Shown: positions 17,875 through 26,221 of the stretch, one piece after another
How positions within the stretch are numbered: the first letter of the stretch is position 1
Layout of the letters: every line of letters starts with the position of its first letter
Source of the DNA: Trichodesmium sp002260545
GTDB lineage: Bacteria; Cyanobacteriota; Cyanobacteriia; Cyanobacteriales; Microcoleaceae
Direction: 5' to 3'
Length of the DNA stretch: 64,000 nt
NCBI RefSeq assembly: GCF_050016015.1
Contig: NZ_JBNHEQ010000268.1
Span: forward strand, 39,802 to 103,801
Notes under the pieces: generated by a model
Databases searched by the model: none
Told to the model about the DNA's origin: nothing
Seen by the model: the letters and a program-made list of their open reading frames with translations, nothing else
Position numbers and translations under genes: made by a program

Positions 17875-20157
17875 ATGCGTTGGATGCGATACGTTAAAAT
17901 AGCTCTAGTCAATACAGTTGGAGCATTAGTAGGAATTATTTGGGTGCCTCTACCTCAAGCAGTGGCACAACCTTTAGTTCCTAAGAAAGCAAACTCAGAA
18001 GTTTCTGTGCTGGAAACTATCAAGTCGATTAACAGCAACATAGAAATTCCTAAAAAAGTAAGTTCACTACCAGAACTTTACCAGATTAGAGACCAACTAA
18101 AAGTAGAACTTAATAAGGTCTCTAAAATGCCAAATCTCCAAGAAGTAAGAGAACCTTGGCAATACCAATTCCAAGTACGACAATATGAAAAAACTCTGAA
18201 AGACTTCCGCCGTGTAGAAGCAAAAATTATTAAAGAAGAAAAAGCTGCTCAAAGTTGGAAGCAAGCACTGAGTATAGCAACTAATGCGGTAGCAAAAGGA
18301 AAAAAAACAGAGGCAAATTATCAAACTTGGCAAGAAGCAGAAAATCTATGGTTAGATGCAATTGATAGTTTGCGTCAAATACCTCAAGATTCATTGATGA
18401 CAGATAAGGCGATCGAAAAAATGATCGAATATCAGGGGTATTTAGCAGTTGCTTGTTATGAAAAAGTAATAGCAGCAAGAAAATGGGAAGAAAATATAGA
18501 AAATAATACAACTCCCAAAACAACAAATTATCCACCTATTGCATATAGTTTATCTCCTGGTTTCACAATTTATGGTGATACTAACAGAGATGGGGAAGTG
18601 GATGAAGCTGATAAGTCAGGCAGAGAAAAATGGTCTTTATCAGAAGGTGCGTTGATGTTATTTAATAATGATGATGATAATGGTGATCGAATCCCAGACT
18701 GGCGAGATGGGGATGTTAATGGTGAAAGTGATGTAGAAGATTTAGCTATTGTTAATATTCAATTGGCAGAAAACTATAGGGATGCTCAAATATACATTTC
18801 TACAGACACAGATGTTACTAGCTATATTAATGTATTTCAAAAAACAGAATCTGGATGGCAACCAGTAGACATTTCTGGTACTGAAGCGTTAATACCCAGG
18901 GAGAAAATAGTATTAGGTGTAGAAGCTAAACAATTTGCTGATCGCAACTGGAAAGGAGTAGTTAATTTGAAGGCGATCGCTGAAAAAAATGGTAGACAAA
19001 TTGCTTCTGATAGTATTCAAATAGGTGTAGTTCCTTGGTTGATGTCTCCTAACACTGCTGCCGTTAAAGAACTTCACGTTAGCGAACGAGGTTATGCTAA
19101 TCAAGAGTTTATTGATAAAATCAGAGAAATTATTGAAAAAACAGGTGCAACAGCAAAAATTAATCCTGGTGGCACTACCTGGATGCAAGATACTCAAGAA
19201 ATAGGTTATGTGCAGTTTCCCAGTCAAGGTAAAATGCGCAATATGAATGTTGCTCTCAAAGCTAACCGTCCAGGAGAGAACGATCGCTATGCTAGAAGTC
19301 TCCTCAAAGAGAATTTTGGTTGGTTTGAAGTCGGTAAACCCAGACAACTAGATCCTCTAAATAGGTGGGCAGATGCTTATGGAAATCTAGAAGTGACTCC
19401 ACCTTTGCCGGGATATCCTATGGGAAGAGTTTATTATGGTAAAGCCGGAGAAGTAGGTATGAATCCTGATATTATTGACTTCATTAAAGCACAAAGAATT
19501 CAGGGTCCGCCAGTGGATGTTGATACTTCTTGGTTAATGATTCGTCATGTAGATGAAATTATCAGTTTTATTCCTAGTAAATTTGGCAAACCTTTAATGT
19601 TAATTGTTAGTCCAGAAGCGGGGGTAAAATTATTAGAAGAACTAAGTGAAGAAGGCTATGGGCAAGCTGCTATAAATCGTGGTTTAAGCACTCAAACAAC
19701 AGTTAGGGCTGCGTTGAAAAATTCTAAGTTAATTCAGCATAATCTCTATTTACAAAGGGAAAAATTAAACCCATTAATTGAGAAGTTAAAACAGGAATTT
19801 AATCTCAGTGATGACCAGATAATTCAAGTGCCAGCTATGTTTGGATATAGCGGTTATTCTTGGTGGCCAAATATGGTTAATTCGGTGGTAATTAATGGAG
19901 AATTATTGGTTTCAAATCCTGGAGGAGCATTAATTAATGGCAGAGATTATACTGAGGAAAAATTCCGCAGGTTGGTGGCTGATTCTAGTTTGAATATTAA
20001 TTTTATGGATGATGGATATTATCAACAATTAAGAGGAAATGTTCATGATGCTACGAATACAACTCGCTTAGGAAAAAATAATCCTTTCTGGGAATCTTTA
20101 TCTGATAATATGTCAGAGTTTAGGGTGCAAAATTTAGATGTGACAGGTCTGAGATAA
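17875..20157 (+). CDS. Secreted protein-arginine-deiminase-like protein, nucleophile Cys replaced by Asp
   Basis: 760 residues from the ATG at 17875, chosen because GAGG lies 9 bases upstream; the frame opens at 17821. A signal peptide ends near AVAQP. After a helical region comes a calcium-loop-rich segment (DTNRDGEVDEADKSG, NNDDDNGDRIPDWRDGDVNG), then a complete PAD catalytic domain: TTWMQDTQEIGYV with D439 (PAD4 D350), DAYGNLEVTPP, RHVDEIISF with H558 and D560 (PAD4 H471/D473), INGRDYTEEK, and GNVHDATNTTR at the end. In vertebrate PADs the last motif is VHCGTN with catalytic Cys645; here that position is D725. The whole protein has one Cys, in the N-terminal helical part (LAVACYE), so no other Cys can substitute. 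Active PADs turn peptidyl-arginine into citrulline; this one probably binds calcium and arginine but should not do that chemistry. Confidence 0.82.
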   Translation: MRWMRYVKIALVNTVGALVGIIWVPLPQAVAQPLVPKKANSEVSVLETIKSINSNIEIPKKVSSLPELYQIRDQLKVELNKVSKMPNLQEVREPWQYQFQVRQYEKTLKDFRRVEAKIIKEEKAAQSWKQALSIATNAVAKGKKTEANYQTWQEAENLWLDAIDSLRQIPQDSLMTDKAIEKMIEYQGYLAVACYEKVIAARKWEENIENNTTPKTTNYPPIAYSLSPGFTIYGDTNRDGEVDEADKSGREKWSLSEGALMLFNNDDDNGDRIPDWRDGDVNGESDVEDLAIVNIQLAENYRDAQIYISTDTDVTSYINVFQKTESGWQPVDISGTEALIPREKIVLGVEAKQFADRNWKGVVNLKAIAEKNGRQIASDSIQIGVVPWLMSPNTAAVKELHVSERGYANQEFIDKIREIIEKTGATAKINPGGTTWMQDTQEIGYVQFPSQGKMRNMNVALKANRPGENDRYARSLLKENFGWFEVGKPRQLDPLNRWADAYGNLEVTPPLPGYPMGRVYYGKAGEVGMNPDIIDFIKAQRIQGPPVDVDTSWLMIRHVDEIISFIPSKFGKPLMLIVSPEAGVKLLEELSEEGYGQAAINRGLSTQTTVRAALKNSKLIQHNLYLQREKLNPLIEKLKQEFNLSDDQIIQVPAMFGYSGYSWWPNMVNSVVINGELLVSNPGGALINGRDYTEEKFRRLVADSSLNINFMDDGYYQQLRGNVHDATNTTRLGKNNPFWESLSDNMSEFRVQNLDVTGLR

Positions 20158-20703
20158 TATATCACCCCTGAAAGGATCTATTTAAAATTATAAGAGTAGG
20201 GGAGCGGGGGAGTGGGGGAGTGAGGGAGTGGGAAGAGATGGGGATATGGGGTGTATTAGATATCTGGCACTCATCCAATCATCAAATCAATTCTTACCCA
20301 TGTTGTATTAATTAATTCTCCTGATTACCTATTTTTTGGAGATACGGTTAGGGCTTCTATAGAAATTAGCAATTAGCTATAAGAAGGGTTTGATTCATTA
20401 ATGGATAATGGATAATTGATAATTACCTTTGGTTAAAATCGAGAGGATTGAATATAAGGAAATATCCTAGCACTTTTTTTATCCTTAAAAGGAGAGGCTT
20501 TATACCTGTATTTTTCAGTAAGCATTCAGCGGTTAGCAGTCAGCAGTCAGCTATTAATTCATTGGCTTTTGAGCAGGAATTAGTATTGATAGATTTAAGG
20601 ATAATTAAAAGTATTGGAAAAAAAACTGACCTTGACAAAGGAGAGTGTATATTCATTATTTATGAAACAGTTAAAAGCTGACTGCTAATAGCTGAATGGT
20701 TAG
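20158..20703. other. Repeat-rich spacer
   Basis: Holds a G-rich GGGGGAGTG tract (about 20197-20230), a short ATAATTG tract (20409-20424), and a GGAGAGGCTTTATACCTG dispersed repeat (about 20490-20508) also seen near 13009 and, inverted, near 36372. The 77-codon frame at 20448 runs through these repeats and is not supported as a gene. Confidence 0.5.
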
Positions 20704-20831
20704 ATATTATGTCTGGATAAATACTAACTATAAAGTCATTGCGACTGGAACGGAGTGGAAGGAAGCAATCTCATGTTTTAGATATTTATTCTATTTATTC
20801 TTAATGGTAAATATTTAACCGGACATGATAT
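20704..20831. repeat. MITE-like element, ATATCATGTCCGG family (copy 2)
   Basis: 128 bases with ends ATATTATGTCTGG / CCGGACATGATAT. The centre contains TCATTGCGACTGGAACGGAG and is the close relative of the element at 49679-49832, which differs by an inserted small dispersed repeat. Ends 49 bases before the gene at 20881. Confidence 0.7.
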
Positions 20832-20880
20832 AAGTCATAATACAGCCAACAATTTAAAACTTGTAGAAAAGGAGAAAAAA

Positions 20881-21201
20881 ATGTCAGATTTTATGGATTT
20901 TTTGAAGCACAAATATGCTTATGTTGCTCTAGGAGAATTTAAACCAGGAAAGTTTCAAGAAGCAAAAGAACTTTATGAAAAGGCAGTTGCTACTTATAAC
21001 GAAGGTTTTAAAGGTGCTTATTTATTGCAGTTGCCTGGAACAGATAAAGGTATTGCTGTAATTTTTTGGGAAGGAGTTGAAGATATGGATGCTAATCAAA
21101 GTGATGCTTATAAAGCAGCATTAGCAGAAATGTCCCATTTATTTGCCAAACCACCAGAAACTAATTTTTATGAGACTGTTACTGAGATTTTACCAGAGTA
21201 A
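20881..21201 (+). CDS. Small hypothetical protein, possible dimeric alpha/beta barrel
   Basis: 106 residues, soluble. AAAGGAG about 8 bases before the ATG is a strong ribosome site. The pattern YAYVALGEFKPGKFQEAKEL, GAYLLQLPGTDKGIAVIFWEG, then YETVTEILPE suggests a beta-alpha-beta-beta dimeric barrel like ABM or EthD proteins; this is inferred from layout, not from a recognised motif. A MITE-like element lies just upstream and AT-rich repeats just downstream. Function unknown. Confidence 0.65.
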   Translation: MSDFMDFLKHKYAYVALGEFKPGKFQEAKELYEKAVATYNEGFKGAYLLQLPGTDKGIAVIFWEGVEDMDANQSDAYKAALAEMSHLFAKPPETNFYETVTEILPE

Positions 21202-21395
21202 GGGGGAATTTAGAATTCAGAATTTAGAATTTAGAATTCAGAAGTCAGAAGTTAAATTCTGAGGGAATTTCATCTCAGTCAGATAAATTAGTCGCGGGCA
21301 AGATGCCCGCACTTGATAAAATTTAAGAATTGACTACTTCCTACACCTGATTCATAATTCAGAGCAACCTGCATAAGCAGACAAGATTTGATCTT

Positions 21396-21505
21396 CCCAC
21401 ACTCCCCACACCTCCCCACCCTTCCCACACCTCCCCACACTTCCCACACTTCCCACTCCCCTACTCCCCTACTCCCACACTCCCCCACTCCCTCACTCCC
21501 CTACC
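21396..21505. repeat. C/T-rich minisatellite-like tract 3' of cmoB
   Basis: About 110 bases of CCCACACTCCCC / CCCTACTCC units reaching the cmoB stop region. On the reverse strand it is G-rich (GGGGAGTG...), so in cmoB mRNA it would form a G-rich 3' tail. The 66-codon frame across it is an artefact. A GCGGGCAAGATGCCCGC palindrome at 21286-21302 recurs at 58254-58270. Confidence 0.6.
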
Positions 21506-22487
21506 TCCGCGCGATCGCATAATAACGCCAAGGAGCAGGATAACCTTCAACAGTCAAAGATGGATCGTCAGGATGCAGAAACTCTGACAAACTATCAATA
21601 TTTGCCCAATTAGTGCGTCGTTGCTCTTCAACGGATAAAGGTTCGGCAAAAAAACAATTGATATCGCTAAACCCTGCTCTCCCTATCCAATTTTCTAAAC
21701 AAGACTGGGTGGGAAGAAACCAAATACCCCGCGCTTGGGCGTAACGTTTTTGGGGAGTGAGCGCCACTGGTAAATCTCCGGGAATACCTTGACAGTCAAT
21801 AATAATTTCACCTTTGGGTGCTAATGCTTCTCGCATTTTGCGCAACAAACCAATGGGATCGGTGTGATGATAGAGGATACCCAGGCAAAAAATGGTGTCA
21901 AAAAATTGGGGGTAGTAGTGAATATGTTCGACTCCTAAAAGTTCAAATGCCAGCATTTTTTGTTTGACGATATTTTGGATAAGTTGAAAATTCCATAAAT
22001 GTTTGGTGTAGGGTTCAAAACCGATGACTAATTCTGGTTGTTGAGCTGCCATCCGAAACATAAAATAACCGTTGTGGCAACCGATGTCAGCGACTTTGCG
22101 ATTTTTGAGAGAACTAATATGTGGCAAAATGCGCTCCCATTTCCAGTCGGAACGCCATTCTGCATCGATAGTTACGCCGAATAGTTCAAAAGGACCTTTT
22201 TTCCAAGGGCAAAATGTTTGCAAGGAGTTGTGAAACCGTTGTTTTTGTTCTGGGGAAAGTTCGTTAGGGTTTCCTACTTTGATAACTGCATTGGAAAATT
22301 CGAAAAAATTGGTTTGAATATCTGCTATTGTTTGTGTTGCTTCATAGTATTTTTGATTAGAGGGTTCAAATAATTTTGTTTGTCTTTCTTGACGGGTTTT
22401 TAATATTGCTTCTGTGTTGATGGGGGTGTTGTATTGAGATAAATAATCTGGGGGAATATAGCCAATATTTTTGTTAAACATAGTCAT
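21501..22487 (-). CDS. cmoB: tRNA U34 carboxymethyltransferase CmoB
   Basis: 328 residues, close to E. coli CmoB (323). The enzyme uses carboxy-S-adenosylmethionine to turn 5-hydroxyuridine at tRNA position 34 into 5-oxyacetyluridine (cmo5U). Family stretches: FCPWKKGPFELFGVTIDAEWRSDWKW split over residues 92-117, methyltransferase motif VADIGCHNGYFMF, FDTIFCLGILYHHTDP, and a C-terminal WRY end. The partner CmoA, which makes the cofactor, is encoded 10 kb away at 32826-33587 on the same strand. cmo5U enzymes are best known from gammaproteobacteria, so acquisition by transfer is plausible. A G-rich tract follows the stop. Confidence 0.9.
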   Translation of the reverse strand: MTMFNKNIGYIPPDYLSQYNTPINTEAILKTRQERQTKLFEPSNQKYYEATQTIADIQTNFFEFSNAVIKVGNPNELSPEQKQRFHNSLQTFCPWKKGPFELFGVTIDAEWRSDWKWERILPHISSLKNRKVADIGCHNGYFMFRMAAQQPELVIGFEPYTKHLWNFQLIQNIVKQKMLAFELLGVEHIHYYPQFFDTIFCLGILYHHTDPIGLLRKMREALAPKGEIIIDCQGIPGDLPVALTPQKRYAQARGIWFLPTQSCLENWIGRAGFSDINCFFAEPLSVEEQRRTNWANIDSLSEFLHPDDPSLTVEGYPAPWRYYAIARR

Positions 22488-22535
22488 TTCAATTATTAGT
22501 TATAACTACCTCACCATCCTCTGTGAGGTACAGTT

Positions 22536-22580
22536 TTTGTAACACAAGCATCCTGCTTGTTACAGGCTGGAAGCCTTACA
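22536..22580. repeat. Intergenic REP-like hairpin
   Basis: GTAAC followed by stem ACAAGCA-TCC-TGCTTGT, then a half-site GGCTGGAAGCC. Same family as the in-gene arrays at 23627-23965, 25085-25285, 25818-26221 and 29240-29395. It lies between the methyltransferase stop and cmoB. Confidence 0.65.
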
Positions 22581-22691
22581 AAAATTTGAGTGGCTAATTC
22601 TTGTAGGTTAGCTTCAGTTTATTCTGGTAAATAAATTGTTGTTGGTTTCATTAGTAAGATTGTCAAGAAAAACAGATATTTTAATTATAGA

Positions 22692-25600
22692 TCATCGCTT
22701 AATGCTTTCTTCAATTATCTTAATCTCTTCCTCTGTTAATCCATACAATTGATAGACTATCTCATCAATCTCTCTTTCTAATTCTGTGGTGTCAGTTTGA
22801 GGATTTTTGCGTTTTATTTCAAGAATTTTATCAACAATCTCGGTAACACACGCAGGATGCGTGTCTGTCGGTTTTGGGATAGGAATTTGAGAAACATAAG
22901 GGGTTTGCATAGCAAACGCATCTCCTTGTAATTTAGAAGTTATATAACCTAAGAAAAACCAAACTAACTTTGAGTTAAGCAAAGCTAACAAAAATAAGTT
23001 AGAATCAGGTATGAGAAATGTTTTATTATTAGAATAAGCCCCTGATGTATCCCAAGAAAAAGCTTGATAAGTTGCGATTTCTTGATATAAGATTTTAGGG
23101 GTATCAAAATCTTTATAATAAGCAATATTATCTTGTATTTCATACCACTGATAACTTCCAGCTTTTCTTCCTCCTTTGATACCAGGGGTCAGCCTTTCTT
23201 TATACTGACTTAAATAATTTAAAATAGCAGGATATTGATTAATATCAATTCCCCGACGAGTAAAAATCAACCATAAATCAGGATTATTAACTACCCATCT
23301 TTTAACATCCTTACCCCGTAAAAAAGGTTTCAAAACCTCCTCCGAGGAAGGATGTTTGTTAATTAATCTATCTCTTGTTTTCCTATCAACAATAAACGCT
23401 TGGTTAAACCCTGTTTTAATCCCATAGTAAAACTTTCCATTAACATACTCTCCTAATGGCGTCCCTGTATTTTTCAACTTCTCTAATAACTGTAAAACTG
23501 TATTATTTTCTAATTGCCACCCTTCAGGTTTTAGTGCTTTTTGTTCAATCTCAAAACTCTCTTCATTAAAGATATTAATAAAATCATCAATAGGTTTACC
23601 CATCTCCCAATTTAAGACTTTTACAGTAGCACTATCATCTTGATTGTTAGATTTATTTGACACTCTAGAAGAGTTNNNNNNNNNNNNNNNNNNNNNNNNN
23701 NNNNNNNNNNNNNNNNNNNNNNNNNNNNNNNNNNNNNNNNNNNNNNNNNNNNNNNNNNNNNNNNNNNNNNNNNNNGTTACAGTAGCACTATCATCTTGAT
23801 TGTTAGATTTATTTGACACTCTAGAAGAGTGTGTTACAGTAGCACAATCATCTTGATTGTTTGATTTGGATAAAGTAGCACAAGCATCCTGCTTGTCAGA
23901 TTTATTTGACACACTTCTAGTGCATGTTATACTATCTTTTGACACGCTAGAAGCGTGTGTTACAGTGATGATAATACTGGGATAAGCTATAGCTTTAAAA
24001 ACAGGTGCATCTCCAAAGTCTATTAATTGTTTTAATTGAGTTTTTTTAACTAAAAAATCTCGTAGTTTTTGACCATATCCTGAACGAAAATATTTATTAG
24101 AAGTAATATAAGTTAAAACTCCTTTCTCTTTTAAAAGTCTGACTGCTTGTTCAAAGAAATAGACATATAAATCTGCAACTCCTGTATAACAGTTATATTG
24201 CTGTTTTAAAATTGGTTTGAGTTCCTTAATTTTCTCTTGTCTCACATAAGGAGGATTACCAATACAAATATCAAAATAATCAACTCCAAACATCCAGTTA
24301 GGATCAAAGAAATCAGAACTACTATTGAAATCATAAGGATTCCATCTTGCTAAAGTATCAGCGATGGCTGTTTCTAAACCAGTTGACTGTAATAACTTAC
24401 TAATTTCTTGCCTTAAATTTTCATCTTTTTCTCGACATTTTTTCTTTGTTTTCGGTGTTCTTGCCTGAAAATGTTGTTGACGAACTTGCTTTAACTCCTC
24501 CTCTTTTTCTATCACCTCTTGACTTCTTAAACTAGACTGAGTTTCTATCCCAATTAAAGAATTAGCAGCCACAAATTTAGTCTCAAGGTTTGGCAAAGGT
24601 AAAATCCCACGATTAGGTTGATTGTTATTAACCTTTTGGTCAACAATTAACGATATAAAAAAGCGTAACTTAGAAATTTGTACTGCTATGGGTTGAATAT
24701 CTACCCCAAAAATACAATTTTCAATTAAGAATAACTTCCGGGAATAATCCATCTCATTATTCTCAAATTCATCTTCTATTTCTGCCAACCTTTCCTGTAA
24801 CTTTTGTATCGCTTCTTCCCTTGCATCTTCATAACTAATCTTTTTGGCTGTCTGAATATCTTCTAAAACAGGCTGTATTGCTTTTTCTTTCTGTTGCTGT
24901 TTCCATTTAGTATTATTAGGGTCAATTTTTCCTAAAATAAACACCAATTTCTGTAAAATTCCCATCGGAAAAGCACCAGAACCGCAAGCAATATCAATAA
25001 TTTTTAGGTTATCAATTACACTAATTAAATAGTCACATTCATAGTCGTTAAATTGATGGGAATTATCATTATATGACAGTAAATGACGCAAACGGGTAAC
25101 ACAATCATCCTGATTGTTTGATGTAGTAACACAATCATCTTGATTGTTTATTTTAGACAAGCTGGAAGCTTGTGTTACAGAGTGGGTGTTTGGTTCGGTA
25201 AGACACCCATCTTGGGTGTTTTTCTCTGGCAAGCTGGAAGCTCGTGTTACGGTAACATTTTTATACAAGCTGGAAGCTTGTGCTACATTGGCGGGATGAT
25301 TGGCAATATATGTTTGGACTCTTTCTAAATGTTGAGGCGATCGCACAATTTGATCGTAAGATTCTTTTTGCCATAATTGGCCACGACGGTTAAGAGATTT
25401 GTTAATTTTGTTAGCAGTGAAGGACTTCCAAGAATGAGTAATTTCTGATAATGTATGATTGCCTAGTGGTGTGACAATAACATGAACATGATTAGGCATA
25501 ACTACCCATTCTTTTAAATCATAGCGATCGCCGTCAAAATAGGACAAGGCATCAGCTACAATTTTGGCTAGTTGGGGGTCTTTGAGATAACATTTTCCTA

Positions 25601-25955
25601 TACCAGCATCTAACCATTTATCAACTTTTTGGGAAAAAAGACGATTATATTCTGCTTTTTCTGCTTCTGATAAAGGTTCAGGATGTTGTTTTTGCCATTC
25701 TTCTTTTTCTTGCTGTAATAATTGAAGCTTTGCTTGAGGAAGAGAGTCTGCTAAACGAAATGTGATAAAATATGTTGCCTTGTTTTGTTGCCAATGGGGA
25801 AGGAAACGCGGACTCATTGTAACACACCCAGGATGGGTGTCGGGTTCGGTAACACATCCATCTTGGATGTCTTTCCCTGACAAGCTGGCAGCTTGTGTTA
25901 CAGGGTGGGTATTGGGTTCGATAACACATCGATCTTGGGTGTTTTTCCCCAACAA
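22692..25955 (-). CDS. N6-adenine DNA methyltransferase, C-terminal part, with in-frame RAYT transposase domain
   Basis: An open frame of 1087 codons from the N gap at 25955 to 22692; it is the continuation of 26056-27804. Order in protein: REP-derived peptide repeats (about 1-45), an RAYT/Y1 transposase domain, more REP-derived peptides (about 225-290), then methyltransferase: LRHLLSYN, motif I DIACGSGAF, motif IV CIGNPPYV, a REP-derived insert interrupted by the 23676-23775 gap, and a target-recognition region with LRGKDVKRW and YVSQIPIPKP as in TaqI/Eco57I-type enzymes. The methyltransferase would modify adenine and either mark self DNA or do so together with the helicase gene upstream. 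A single REP-like hairpin also codes THPACVTE near the end. Whether the chimera is made as one polypeptide is unknown; the frame across the 25956-26055 gap cannot be judged. Confidence 0.75.
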   Translation of the reverse strand: MLGKNTQDRCVIEPNTHPVTQAASLSGKDIQDGCVTEPDTHPGCVTMSPRFLPHWQQNKATYFITFRLADSLPQAKLQLLQQEKEEWQKQHPEPLSEAEKAEYNRLFSQKVDKWLDAGIGKCYLKDPQLAKIVADALSYFDGDRYDLKEWVVMPNHVHVIVTPLGNHTLSEITHSWKSFTANKINKSLNRRGQLWQKESYDQIVRSPQHLERVQTYIANHPANVAQASSLYKNVTVTRASSLPEKNTQDGCLTEPNTHSVTQASSLSKINNQDDCVTTSNNQDDCVTRLRHLLSYNDNSHQFNDYECDYLISVIDNLKIIDIACGSGAFPMGILQKLVFILGKIDPNNTKWKQQQKEKAIQPVLEDIQTAKKISYEDAREEAIQKLQERLAEIEDEFENNEMDYSRKLFLIENCIFGVDIQPIAVQISKLRFFISLIVDQKVNNNQPNRGILPLPNLETKFVAANSLIGIETQSSLRSQEVIEKEEELKQVRQQHFQARTPKTKKKCREKDENLRQEISKLLQSTGLETAIADTLARWNPYDFNSSSDFFDPNWMFGVDYFDICIGNPPYVRQEKIKELKPILKQQYNCYTGVADLYVYFFEQAVRLLKEKGVLTYITSNKYFRSGYGQKLRDFLVKKTQLKQLIDFGDAPVFKAIAYPSIIITVTHASSVSKDSITCTRSVSNKSDKQDACATLSKSNNQDDCATVTHSSRVSNKSNNQDDSATVXXXXXXXXXXXXXXXXXXXXXXXXXXXXXXXXXXNSSRVSNKSNNQDDSATVKVLNWEMGKPIDDFINIFNEESFEIEQKALKPEGWQLENNTVLQLLEKLKNTGTPLGEYVNGKFYYGIKTGFNQAFIVDRKTRDRLINKHPSSEEVLKPFLRGKDVKRWVVNNPDLWLIFTRRGIDINQYPAILNYLSQYKERLTPGIKGGRKAGSYQWYEIQDNIAYYKDFDTPKILYQEIATYQAFSWDTSGAYSNNKTFLIPDSNLFLLALLNSKLVWFFLGYITSKLQGDAFAMQTPYVSQIPIPKPTDTHPACVTEIVDKILEIKRKNPQTDTTELEREIDEIVYQLYGLTEEEIKIIEESIKR
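22840..22866. repeat. REP-like hairpin inside methyltransferase gene (3' end)
   Basis: GTAAC plus stem ACACGCA-GGA-TGCGTGT, in frame, coding DTHPACVTE in the methyltransferase. Single copy. Confidence 0.6.
23627..23965. repeat. REP-like array inside methyltransferase gene (target-recognition side)
   Basis: Alternating hairpins: AGCACAATCA-TCT-TGATTGT, GACACTCT-AGA-AGAGTGT and GACACGCT-AGA-AGCGTGT. The repeat unit after the gap is 57 bases (23776 to 23833), which is 19 codons, so copy number changes keep the frame. It codes Ser/Asn/Gln/Asp-rich peptide (VSNKSNNQDDSATV) between SIIITV and KVLNWEMG of the enzyme. Includes the 100-N gap. Confidence 0.8.
23676..23775. other. Assembly gap (100 N)
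   Basis: Exactly 100 N inside the REP-like array, with the same 55 bases directly before and after. A collapsed or unresolved repeat is the likely cause; the true length is unknown. Confidence 0.95.
25085..25285. repeat. REP-like array between RAYT and methyltransferase domains
   Basis: At least six hairpins: two GTAACACAATCATC(C/T)TGATTG units, three ACAAGCTGGAAGCTTGT-type units (one with GCTCG), and one ACACCCATCTTGGGTGT. The array is open in the methyltransferase frame and codes VTRASSL, NTQDGCLTEP and NNQDDCVT peptides. It joins the end of the transposase domain to LRHLLSYN of the methyltransferase. Confidence 0.8.
25284..25817 (-). mobile_element. RAYT (REP-associated tyrosine transposase, Y1/IS200-like) domain
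   Basis: About 178 residues starting at MSPRFLPHWQQNKATYFITF. Hallmarks of TnpA_REP: YFITFRLADSLP, DRYDLKEWVVMPNHVHVIV with the HUH pair (H-V-H), FTANKINK, GQLWQKESYD, and the catalytic-Tyr region RVQTYIANHP. These enzymes nick single-stranded DNA at REP hairpins and are thought to spread them. The domain has its own internal ATG at 25817 but no stop: the frame runs on into the methyltransferase, and REP-like hairpins flank it on both sides (25085-25285, 25818-26221). It could therefore be made alone from the internal start with a long tail, as a fusion, or only as a passenger. Confidence 0.82.
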
Positions 25956-26221
25956 NNNNNNNNNNNNNNNNNNNNNNNNNNNNNNNNNNNNNNNNNNNNN
26001 NNNNNNNNNNNNNNNNNNNNNNNNNNNNNNNNNNNNNNNNNNNNNNNNNNNNNNNGCTGGCAGCTTGTGTTACAGGGTAGGTGTCAGTTTTAGTAACACA
26101 TCCATCTTGGGTGTTTTTCCCCAACAAGCTGGCAGCTTGTGTTACAGGGTAGGTGTCAGTTTTAGTAACACATCCATCTTGGATGTCTTTCCCTGACAAG
26201 CTAGAAGCTTGTGTTACAGGG
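25818..26221. repeat. REP/BIME-like tandem array, 72-base period
   Basis: Tandem 72-base units (for example 26056 to 26128), each an inverted pair of hairpins: GTAACACATCCATCTTGGATGTC on the plus strand (head GTAAC plus stem ACATCCA-TCT-TGGATGT) and ACAAGCTGCCAGCTTGT preceded by GTAAC on the minus strand. 72 bases is 24 codons. It codes VTQAASL.GKNTQDGCVT peptides. Includes the gap at 25956-26055. Paired opposite hairpins match the BIME layout known from enterobacterial REPs. Confidence 0.82.
25956..26055. other. Assembly gap (100 N)
   Basis: Exactly 100 N inside the 72-base array. The frame of the N-terminal methyltransferase part (26056-27804) and that of the C-terminal part cannot be joined with certainty because the true length is unknown; a length change of one base class would restore one continuous frame. 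Confidence 0.95.

Noticed and set aside
21288..21488. Gly/Trp/Val-rich frame at the cmoB 3' end
   Set aside because: Translation of a G-rich minisatellite on the reverse strand.
25678..25955. End of the N-terminal methyltransferase frame beyond the gap (VGEKHPRSM... onwards)
   Set aside because: This is the RAYT region read in the wrong frame because the gap is padded to 100 N; the true frame there is the one with MPNHVHVIV.
23627..26221. CRISPR array (regular repeats at 23.6-23.9 kb and 25.1-26.2 kb)
   Set aside because: The repeated units are contiguous hairpins without unique spacers, lie inside an open reading frame, and no cas gene is present.
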